Positions 56,998-64,000 of a stretch of 64,000 bases of DNA are shown here, in pieces. Position 1 is the stretch's first letter; every line of letters begins with the position of its first letter. The stretch spans positions 62,001 to 126,000 of the forward strand of contig JAWKVC010000005.1 of NCBI GenBank assembly GCA_041398245.1. The letters run 5' to 3'. Source of the stretch: UBA7672 sp041398245. GTDB lineage: Bacteria > Pseudomonadota > Alphaproteobacteria > Caulobacterales > Hyphomonadaceae. The position numbers and the translations under genes are program-made. A model generated the notes under the pieces. The model was not told where the DNA came from and searched no databases. It was given only the letters and a program-made list of their open reading frames with translations.

Positions 56998-57555
56998 CTA
57001 TTGCGCCTTCACGAAGCGCTCGCCCGTGCCCGGCATGAAGACCGGCGGCAGCGGCCCGACCACGCCCTGCAGGAAGGTGAGGTTCGTTTCGATCGTCAGC
57101 GCCCGGCGCACCTCCAGCGCAGCCTGCAGCGCCGCATAGTCAGGACCGTCGCCGCCCATGGCGGCGGCATCGCGCGTGGCGGCCCAGTGATCGACGCTGG
57201 CGTAGCGGGTGGCAAGGTAGACTTCGTCATAGTCGGGCGAGGCTTCGGCGGCGCCGGGCGCCGGGATCACCTGCCACATGCCGATAATGCGCGCGCCGAT
57301 CTTCTCGAAATAGGGCCAGACGCCGTCCTGCGACGCCTTCAGGAATTGCGGGAAGGTCCCCTTCTTGATCTTCCAGTAGCGGACGGTCGTGATCTCCTGG
57401 CCCGGGATGGGCGAGACGTTGCGTGCGGGCCCGCGGGAGTCCGCGGCGTCCACATTCATCTTGCCGACATTGGCGCCGGGCGGCTGCGCGACGGCCGGCG
57501 ACTGCGCGCAGGCGACAAGCATCAGGGCGGGTAGAAGCAGGGCGAGGCGGCGCAT
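56998..57555 (-). CDS. NIPSNAP-like lipoprotein
   Basis: A 185-residue protein with a lipobox (LMLVACAQS, Cys16). A beta-alpha ferredoxin-like domain follows (TVRYWKIKKGTFPQFLKASQDGVWPYFEKIGARIIGMWQV) that resembles NIPSNAP or dimeric alpha-beta barrel proteins. The C-terminal part is FVKAQ. Function unknown. Confidence 0.68.
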   Translation of the reverse strand: MRRLALLLPALMLVACAQSPAVAQPPGANVGKMNVDAADSRGPARNVSPIPGQEITTVRYWKIKKGTFPQFLKASQDGVWPYFEKIGARIIGMWQVIPAPGAAEASPDYDEVYLATRYASVDHWAATRDAAAMGGDGPDYAALQAALEVRRALTIETNLTFLQGVVGPLPPVFMPGTGERFVKAQ

Positions 57556-57788
57556 GCGGGCTCCATTGGCGAACGTGGCGGCGCGCAGCCTAGGCAGGAA
57601 CACAGGCGGCGGCAAACAGGACCAGCGATTGCACTGCAGCATGACAAGGCGGGCCGGAAGCACAGGCACGGTGCAGGACTTGTTTCGGCCGGCGCCGACC
57701 ACATCTCGGCTGAGGGCCAAGCTCTCAACACGCCCTTAATGGCGGGCTGATAGCCTGTCCGGACCTCACACCCTGCCGGGCCTGCGAC

Positions 57789-59579
57789 ATGAATTTTCTC
57801 GACGGCCTCAAGAGCGACTGGATCTACATCAACGGCTTTCGCCGCATCGTCGGCGCCATCAGCAAGTTCGATCCCGATGCGGAGTACACGCTGGCGGATG
57901 CGATGGAGGAGGCGGTCGATGATCATTCCGACCGCGTCTTCATCTCGTTCGAAGGGCAGGAGATCACCTATGCCGACTTCGAGGCGCGGGCGAACAGGTT
58001 TGCGCACTGGGGCCAGAGCGTCGGCCTGAAGGCGGGCGACACCATCGCGCTCTTCATGGAAAACCGGCCGGACTATATCGCCTTCTGGTTCGGCATGGCC
58101 AAGCTGGCGGTGCGGACGGCGCTGATCAACTACAACCTCTCCGGCGCGGGTCTTGCCCACTGCATGAATGTGGTGGACTGCAAGGCCATCCTGATGAACC
58201 CGGAGCTGGCGGGGAATTTCGCTTCGGCGCGGGATCAGGTGAAGTTGCCGGTCGGCGCTTTTGTGCTGGGCGGGCCGGCGGAGGGTCTGACGCAGATCGA
58301 CGACGCGGTGAACCAGGCGGCGCCCGGCCGGCCGGATCGATCGGTGCGCGCGGGCGTGAAGGGCGGCGAGGTCGCGCTCTACATCTATACGTCCGGCACG
58401 ACCGGCCTGCCCAAGGCGGCGAAGATCACAGGCGTGCGGGCGCGCGGCCTGATGCGCGTGTTCAAGGACGCCACCGAGGCGAACCACAATGAGCGCATCC
58501 TGCTGACGCTGCCGCTCTATCATGCGACGGGCGGCATGTGCGGCGTGGGCACGGCGCTGAATGCGGGGGCATGTCTGATCCTGCGGCGAAAGTTCTCGGC
58601 CTCGCACTTCTGGCAGGAAGCGATCGACAACAACGCGACCATGCTGGTCTATATCGGCGAACTGGGCCGCTACCTGATGAACCAGCCGCCGAGTTCGCTG
58701 GAGAAGAGCCACCACATCACCAAGGGCTTCGGCAACGGCCTGCGCGCGGATGTGTGGGAGGAGTTCGTCGAGCGGACTGGCATCAAGCGGCTGGTCGAGT
58801 TCTACGGTTCGACCGAAGGCAATGTGAACTTCTTCAATCTCGATGGAAAGATCGGCGCGGTGGGGCGCATTCCGCGTCTGTTGCGCGCGCGGCTGCCGGC
58901 CCGGATCATCCGCTTTGATGTCGAGACGGAACAGCCGATCCGCGGGCCGGACGGGTTCTGCATGGAAGCCGCGCCGGACGAGGTGGGCGAGGCGGTCGGG
59001 CCGATCACATCTGAGCCGCGCCAGCGATTCGACGGCTACAATGACCAGAAGCAGTCGCAGAAGAAGATCCTGACCGATGTCTTCGTGAAGGGCGACCGGT
59101 GGTTCCGCACCGGCGACCTTATGAAGATGGACAAGGACGGCTACATCTACTTCGTCGACCGCATCGGCGACACGTTCAGGTGGAAGGGCGAGAACGTCTC
59201 GACCAGCGAAGTGGAGATCGCGATCTCGTCGCTGAAGGGCGTCACGCACGCGATTGTCTATGGCGTATCTGTCGCCGGCTATGACGGCCGCGCGGGCATG
59301 GCGGCGATCTCCCCGCGCGAGGGCGTCGATCTCAAGGCGCTCTACGCTCATGTGGCGCAACACCTGCCGTCCTATGCACGGCCGATCTTTGTGCGTTTCC
59401 AGGCCGAGGCGGAAACGACCGGCACGCTGAAATACCGCAAGGTCGATCTGGTGAAGGACGGGTTCGATCCGATGAACACCAGCGACCCGATGTTCGTCGC
59501 GGACAATGAGCGCCAGACCTACATTCCGATCACGCCCGACGTGCACCGGGACATTGTGAGCGGCAAGATCCGGCTTTGA
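57789..59579 (+). CDS. Long-chain acyl-CoA synthetase (FATP-like)
   Basis: A 596-residue adenylate-forming enzyme with the AMP-binding motif LYIYTSGTTGLPKAAKI, the A5 motif VEFYGSTEGNVNFF, A7-A8 (WFRTGDLMKMDKDGYIYFVDRIGDTFRWKGENVSTSEVEI) and the C-terminal lysine in TGTLKYRKVDLVKDGF. The overall form is of the FATP/very-long-chain acyl-CoA synthetase branch rather than E. coli FadD. It activates fatty acids for degradation or lipid synthesis. Divergent from the NIPSNAP-like gene. Confidence 0.87.
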   Translation: MNFLDGLKSDWIYINGFRRIVGAISKFDPDAEYTLADAMEEAVDDHSDRVFISFEGQEITYADFEARANRFAHWGQSVGLKAGDTIALFMENRPDYIAFWFGMAKLAVRTALINYNLSGAGLAHCMNVVDCKAILMNPELAGNFASARDQVKLPVGAFVLGGPAEGLTQIDDAVNQAAPGRPDRSVRAGVKGGEVALYIYTSGTTGLPKAAKITGVRARGLMRVFKDATEANHNERILLTLPLYHATGGMCGVGTALNAGACLILRRKFSASHFWQEAIDNNATMLVYIGELGRYLMNQPPSSLEKSHHITKGFGNGLRADVWEEFVERTGIKRLVEFYGSTEGNVNFFNLDGKIGAVGRIPRLLRARLPARIIRFDVETEQPIRGPDGFCMEAAPDEVGEAVGPITSEPRQRFDGYNDQKQSQKKILTDVFVKGDRWFRTGDLMKMDKDGYIYFVDRIGDTFRWKGENVSTSEVEIAISSLKGVTHAIVYGVSVAGYDGRAGMAAISPREGVDLKALYAHVAQHLPSYARPIFVRFQAEAETTGTLKYRKVDLVKDGFDPMNTSDPMFVADNERQTYIPITPDVHRDIVSGKIRL

Positions 59580-59603
59580 GGGCGGCGGCCTGCCGCCGCC
59601 CTC
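59578..59603. terminator. Terminator overlapping the acyl-CoA synthetase stop
   Basis: GAGGGCGGCGG and CCGCCGCCCTC form a perfect 11-bp stem around CCTG, followed by GTTTC. It separates two convergent genes. Confidence 0.7.
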
Positions 59604-59606
59604 GTT

Positions 59607-60656
59607 TCAGCTCCACAGGTCGCCGAGCGCGAGTTGCTCGACGAAGCCCGGGCCGGGCTGGTGGCAATAGGTCGTGCCGTTCGCCCAGTCATCGAGGCGC
59701 GAGACCAGCGTTTGCACGGACGGGCCCGTGCGGGCGCCGGCCGCCTCGACGATGCGGACCAGCTCGCGCAGGACCGGCTCGTCGAGGTCGACATTGTCGA
59801 CCGCCTTGGCTTCCGACAGACGCCAGCCGGCGACGTCCCAGTTGAGCGCGACAGCCGCCGAAACCTCGCCGCGCCAGACATAGACCGCCATGCGGCCCTC
59901 CGCGATGCGCTGGGCGTGATCGGCCAGGCAGTTGCGGAATTCCAGCGCCAGCGATTCGAGCTGCTTGCGCAGCATGACGCGCTTGAACGGCTCGGGCAGG
60001 ACAGGCGCGGGGTCTGCCGGGCGGAAGGCGTCCGGCGTCAGGTCCTCGATCGCACGGCGGAAAAGCGCATTCGCTGCGCCTCCGGAGCCCCAGCGGCGGG
60101 CGAGGCGCGCCGCGGCGTCCGGAGACCGCATGCGAACCGCGATGCTGAAGGCGCGGGCGAGGTCCATGGCTGCGGCCTCGGACGGCAGGACGCGAACAAC
60201 CGGCGCGCTGCGCAACGCAGGCGGCAGCGCCGCGATCGGCGCGAACGCCGCCGGACGCACGTCATCGAGGTGGCGCAGCGCTTCGTTCGCCATCGGCTCG
60301 GCGCGGAGCTCCATGAAGGTGGCGTAGTCGGCTATGCGCCAGAGTTGCTCGCCCGCCTTGGAAAGGGCGCGCATCAGGCCGATGTAGTGAACGCCCGCGA
60401 TGGCGTCGGCCACGAGAACGTCACGCTGGAATTCGACCAGATGCCGGAGCCGGGAGGGGGACAGCTCGCGTGCGGCATGACCGGACAGGAGGATCGCTGC
60501 CGCATGACGGCGCGCCGCCGGCAGGGCGAAGAACTCGCCATGCGGCGCTGGCCACACGCGCGCCACCGCGTCGGCGAACTCGCCGGCGATGAACGCCAGA
60601 AGCGGCGTTGCGGTGTGCGACCGCTGGGCCGCACGGTGGATGAACTGCGCGACCAT
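59607..60656 (-). CDS. Uncharacterised protein with a PcfJ-like C-terminal region
   Basis: A 349-residue Ala/Arg-rich helical protein. The C-terminal half (LEFRNCLADHAQRIAEGRMAVYVWRGEVSAAVALNW, RLSEAKAVDNVDLDEPVL) faintly resembles PcfJ proteins of conjugative plasmids and related mobile elements. The resemblance is by eye. Function unknown. Confidence 0.6.
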   Translation of the reverse strand: MVAQFIHRAAQRSHTATPLLAFIAGEFADAVARVWPAPHGEFFALPAARRHAAAILLSGHAARELSPSRLRHLVEFQRDVLVADAIAGVHYIGLMRALSKAGEQLWRIADYATFMELRAEPMANEALRHLDDVRPAAFAPIAALPPALRSAPVVRVLPSEAAAMDLARAFSIAVRMRSPDAAARLARRWGSGGAANALFRRAIEDLTPDAFRPADPAPVLPEPFKRVMLRKQLESLALEFRNCLADHAQRIAEGRMAVYVWRGEVSAAVALNWDVAGWRLSEAKAVDNVDLDEPVLRELVRIVEAAGARTGPSVQTLVSRLDDWANGTTYCHQPGPGFVEQLALGDLWS

Positions 60657-60977
60657 GGCCGCGTCACTCCTCTCGACATGCGCCTGCGATCCCGCGCGTT
60701 GGAGCGGGACAGGCGGAACGCGCGCTGCATCATGCAGACGTGCGCTGGTTCAGGTTCACGAGGTCAGACGCTTCCGAGCCATTGCCCGGGGCGCCGACCG
60801 GCCCCCGTGCTCAAACACAGGGGCGAGCTGATGGGATTCAGTCGCCGCATTGGTCGCTGTGGCTCCATACGTGTGCGGGAGAGTGTCCCCCGACACGCGA
60901 CCGTCTGACGCAAGATTCGGGCGTCATTTGGGCGGTCGCGAAAATCGGGTCAGAAAAATCGCATCAGGCGGAAAGTG
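60657..60977. other. Gene-free interval
   Basis: These 321 bases between two minus-strand genes show no gene, RNA or clear hairpin. Base composition is ordinary except for a purine-rich patch near 60950. Confidence 0.5.
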
Positions 60978-62450
60978 TCAGGGCGCTGCGATCTTCGGAG
61001 GATCAAAGCGGATCATAGCGGGGACGCCAGCGCCCTTGAACCACGTCAGCACCGCCTCGCCGATGCGCGGGTCGGCTTCGTAGATGTTGTGGCCGCCGTT
61101 CTCGACAATCAGACGCGCGCCATTGGCGAAACCCGCAACCGTGGCGGCGGCTTCGGCAGGGTAGGTGCGTCCGTCGAGCGTGCCCGAGATGAAAAGCGTC
61201 GGGACATCCGACTCGAAGGGGGCGCGGAAGTCCGCGCCCAGATCGATCTGCGGGCGGATGCCCGCAACATGCGGCATGGGAAAGTTGAGTGCATCGCCAA
61301 GAAGGCCTGTCTCGAACTCCTTGTTGAGGCGCGCCATGCGCGCGGGCGATATGCCGGACGCAAGATCCATGGCTTCCGGCATGCCGGCGAAGGTCGGCGG
61401 ACCATCGAAGAACTGACCGTAGAGAATCTGCGCGGCCTGCGTGTACTTGCCGGCGTCGAGTGCAGCGTAGAACAATGGCAGGCGGCGCACGCTGCCGGGA
61501 TCGGAGACCATGCCCGAGGCGAGGAGCTGCACGGCAAAGCCGTCGAAGGTGAGCGTGACCGGCGCTGATGCGCCCTGAGGCGTGAAGCTGGCCGACGCCG
61601 GCGTCTGGTTGAGCTTCTGGTGAACGCGGCGCATCAGGCCGGCGAGATCGGGATAGGCCGCCTTCGCCGCCGGGTCGGCGTCGATGACAGCCTGCACGCG
61701 CGCGAAGTAGGCGTCGGTCTCCGACGGGAGCTTCACCGTTTCGTCCAGCCCTTCAATGCCGGCGAGCACGGCGCGGGCGACCGATTGCGGATGATATTTC
61801 ATGACCGCAAGGCCGAGATGGGAGCCGTAGCTGATGCCCCACAGATTGACCTTCTCGACCCCGAGCGCGCGTCGCAGGTCATCGATGTCGTGGGCGCTTT
61901 CGAGCGTTGTGTATCCATCGATGTCGACGCCGTTTTCCTCCCACCAGTCGAAGCAGTGTGGCAGCTCGGTCCGGTAGAAGGCGATGATGGCGTCACGCGT
62001 CAGCGGCGTTTCGACAGTCGGCGCCGACGGCGCGGTGCAGACAGGCGGACGCTGTGACAGGCCTGTGCCGCGTTGATCGAAGGCGATGACGTCGGCGACC
62101 TCGCGCAACGCCATGAACAGCGGGAAGCGCGGACCACGCGCCGTGCCCGAACCTGACCCGCCGGGACCGCCGGCAAGATAGATGATGGGCGGGCCGGGAT
62201 TCGGCGAGGTCGACGGGAAGCGGACGAAGGACAGATCGATCATTCGCGAGTCGGGATTGGCGCGGTTTTCCGGAACCTGGAATGTGCCGCGCTGCGCCTC
62301 GACCTTGGCGCCGCTCATCGGGATGAACTCGTAAGGCGCATACGCGATTACGGGCGGCGGCGCGGGCGGGGCCATTGGCGCTGGCGAAGGGTTGGCCGCG
62401 CAGGCGGCGAACAGGGCCAGAAAAGCCGGAACTGCAAACAGTCTGCGCAT
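60978..62450 (-). CDS. Secreted tripeptidyl-type alpha/beta hydrolase peptidase
   Basis: A 490-residue lipoprotein or exported enzyme (lipobox FAAC). The N-terminal oxyanion stretch is IIYLAGGPGGSGSG, the nucleophile is Ser in LWGISYGSHLG, and a C-terminal acid/base pair lies in LFISGTLDGRTYP and VENGGHNIYE. It resembles proline iminopeptidase or TAP-like S33 peptidases. Periplasmic peptide breakdown is likely. Confidence 0.83.
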   Translation of the reverse strand: MRRLFAVPAFLALFAACAANPSPAPMAPPAPPPVIAYAPYEFIPMSGAKVEAQRGTFQVPENRANPDSRMIDLSFVRFPSTSPNPGPPIIYLAGGPGGSGSGTARGPRFPLFMALREVADVIAFDQRGTGLSQRPPVCTAPSAPTVETPLTRDAIIAFYRTELPHCFDWWEENGVDIDGYTTLESAHDIDDLRRALGVEKVNLWGISYGSHLGLAVMKYHPQSVARAVLAGIEGLDETVKLPSETDAYFARVQAVIDADPAAKAAYPDLAGLMRRVHQKLNQTPASASFTPQGASAPVTLTFDGFAVQLLASGMVSDPGSVRRLPLFYAALDAGKYTQAAQILYGQFFDGPPTFAGMPEAMDLASGISPARMARLNKEFETGLLGDALNFPMPHVAGIRPQIDLGADFRAPFESDVPTLFISGTLDGRTYPAEAAATVAGFANGARLIVENGGHNIYEADPRIGEAVLTWFKGAGVPAMIRFDPPKIAAP

Positions 62451-62555
62451 GGTTTCCTCGCGTGGGCCGGCTGGAGACTAGATGATTAGTTTATCGATAG
62501 TCAATAAAAATCCGGAGGCGCTTCGGGTCCTGCGAAGGTCTGATAGGAGGAAGCG

Positions 62556-63968
62556 ATGACCACGCCATTCCGGCCTGAACGCGCAATCCTCGAACTCGAC
62601 AGCCGCTTTCACAGCGAGGTCGAGCCGGCGGATTTTCCGACGCATGCTATCCGCTGGCGCAACCAGCGCTGGGCCGGGCATGTCGGGCTTGGCGGCTTGA
62701 GCGACGCGGAATGGATCGATCACTTCGGAAGGTTCGCCGCGCTTGAAGGCTCGCTCGGAAAGCCGTTGGCGCTGGCCTATCACGGCCACCAGTTCCAATC
62801 GTACAATCCCAACATCGGCGATGGACGCGGCTTCCTGTTCGCGCAACTGCGCGACGATGCCGGGCGGCTGCTGGATCTTGGCACCAAGGGATCGGGACAG
62901 ACGCCCTGGTCGCGCACGGGCGACGGACGGCTGACGCTGAAGGGCGGCGTGCGCGAGGTGCTTGCAGCCGGCCTGCTTGAGGCGCTGGGCGTCTACACCT
63001 CGAAAGCGTTCTCGCTGATCGAGACGGGCGAACAGCTCTATCGTGGCGATGAACCATCGCCGACGCGCTCATCGGTTCTTGTGCGGCTATCGCATAGCCA
63101 TATTCGCATCGGCACATTCCAGCGGCTGGCCTATGCGGGCGACGCCGATGGCGTGGGCAAGCTGACCGAATACTGCATCCGCCACTATCATCCCACAGCG
63201 CAGGGCGCCGACATGGAGGCGTCGGCGGCGGGTCTGCTGCGCGAGGTGACGGCGGCGACAGCGGAGCTTGCCGCGCAATGGATGGCGGCGGGCTTTGTCC
63301 ATGGCGTGCTCAACTCCGACAACATGGTGGTGACGGGCGAGAGCTTCGATTACGGGCCGTGGCGTTTCCTGCCGTATTCCGATCCGAGTTTCGTCGCGGC
63401 CTATTTCGATGAGACGGGACTCTATGCGTTCGGGCGGCAACCTTCCGCTGCGCTGTGGAACCTGTCGCAGCTGGCGTCTTCGTTGACGCTGGTCGCTGGC
63501 GTGCCCGCGCTCGAAGCCGAGCTTGCGAAATTCGAGGGACTCTATCGCGACGCGTTCCGGCGCCGTGTGCTGGCCGCGCTGGGTCTCAAGCCGAAAGGCG
63601 AGGAGGCGGACCTTGCGCTGTTCAAGGCGTTCTTCACCTGGATGGGCGAGACGCGGGCGAAGTGGCCGCAAGTCTTCTTCGACTGGTTCGGCGGTGCCGC
63701 CAGCGAGGCGCGGGCCGACGCCGGACCGCTCGGATCGCTCTATCGTGCGCCGGCGTTCGGGCCTGTGCGGGCGGCGCTCCTTGGCCATGAGCCCGACCAG
63801 CCCGAGCGGCTGGCGCACGCCTATTTCAAAGGTGCTGAACCCGTCTCGCTGCTGATCGACGAGGTCGAGGCGATCTGGGAGCCGATCGCGGCGTGTGACG
63901 ACTGGAGCGCCTTCAACGCCTGCATGAGCCGGATCGAAATGGCGCGACAAGCACGTTTTCCGTCTTAG
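62556..63968 (+). CDS. selO: Protein adenylyltransferase SelO
   Basis: A 470-residue pseudokinase-fold enzyme that transfers AMP to Ser, Thr and Tyr residues. Characteristic segments are AYHGHQFQSYNPNIGDGRG, GTKGSGQTPWSRTGDGRLTLKGGVREVL, and QWMAAGFVHGVLNSDNMVV with DYGPWRFL. The length matches bacterial SelO. E. coli SelO acts in redox homeostasis; the targets here are not known. Confidence 0.93.
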   Translation: MTTPFRPERAILELDSRFHSEVEPADFPTHAIRWRNQRWAGHVGLGGLSDAEWIDHFGRFAALEGSLGKPLALAYHGHQFQSYNPNIGDGRGFLFAQLRDDAGRLLDLGTKGSGQTPWSRTGDGRLTLKGGVREVLAAGLLEALGVYTSKAFSLIETGEQLYRGDEPSPTRSSVLVRLSHSHIRIGTFQRLAYAGDADGVGKLTEYCIRHYHPTAQGADMEASAAGLLREVTAATAELAAQWMAAGFVHGVLNSDNMVVTGESFDYGPWRFLPYSDPSFVAAYFDETGLYAFGRQPSAALWNLSQLASSLTLVAGVPALEAELAKFEGLYRDAFRRRVLAALGLKPKGEEADLALFKAFFTWMGETRAKWPQVFFDWFGGAASEARADAGPLGSLYRAPAFGPVRAALLGHEPDQPERLAHAYFKGAEPVSLLIDEVEAIWEPIAACDDWSAFNACMSRIEMARQARFPS

Positions 63969-64000
63969 GTTAAGGTCAAAAACTCCCACGAATCCCGTGG

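Noticed and set aside
57522..59546. 674-codon minus-strand frame opposite the acyl-CoA synthetase
   Set aside because: It is a shadow produced by high GC; the plus-strand protein has clear motifs.

Overview
The window is 64 kb of GC-rich alphaproteobacterial chromosome. The organism is most likely a flagellated, CtrA/CckA-type bacterium of the Caulobacterales/Hyphomonadaceae kind. The reasons are the fliQ-fliR-flhB-cckA gene order (from memory, the arrangement in Caulobacter), many short 4-bp ATGA/GTGA overlaps, numerous lipoproteins, and the cobA-DUF2849-cysI-DUF934-cysH sulfite reduction cluster. No rRNA, tRNA, CRISPR array, insertion sequence or prophage was seen. The species cannot be named from sequence alone.

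Layout. 0-4 kb: two coupled acetyltransferase-like genes divergent from a LysR regulator, then a DegP-type periplasmic protease. 4-9.2 kb: three flagellar export genes and the CckA hybrid kinase. 9.3-18.5 kb, minus strand: pheT, pheS, rplT, rpmI, three exported-protein genes, infC with a non-ATG start, then two glycosyltransferases. 18.6-25.3 kb: a mixed set with an alpha/beta hydrolase, a VOC protein, an epimerase, a DUF2141 protein with a striking operator-like palindrome, a TPR protein, mtgA and queG. 25.4-29.4 kb: a compact ATP-grasp / alpha-E / transglutaminase / Anbu-peptidase operon. 29.4-32.8 kb: DUF1801, a PqaA-like lipoprotein, and a LysR regulator with a small orphan gene. 32.9-37.6 kb: assimilatory sulfate reduction. 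38.6-42.3 kb, minus strand: a coupled run of VOC, YjbR-like, ArsR, SRPBCC, MFS and gmhB genes.

The most unusual locus is at 42.4-43.8 kb. A three-gene plus-strand unit encodes a small exported protein, a signal-peptide-bearing ubiquitin, and a two-helix membrane protein. By hand alignment the ubiquitin matches the eukaryotic protein at 64 of 76 positions. It ends in Gly-Asn instead of Gly-Gly, so it looks like an exported ubiquitin fold unable to conjugate in the usual way. No E1, E2, E3 or deubiquitinase-like gene is visible in the window.

From 44.7 to 47.3 kb lies an accessory-looking stretch of small genes and an orphan, comparatively AT-rich ParA-type ATPase preceded by 21-bp dyad repeats. 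It is followed by thiC, which sits under a well-formed TPP riboswitch but is broken by a one-base frameshift. The remainder holds two membrane proteins, a hotdog-fold protein, an esterase, and a divergent second EF-Tu (392 aa) behind a leader with a 10-codon ORF, competing hairpins and an intrinsic terminator. It ends with small enzymes, a fatty-acid CoA ligase, an uncharacterised PcfJ-like gene, a peptidase and selO.
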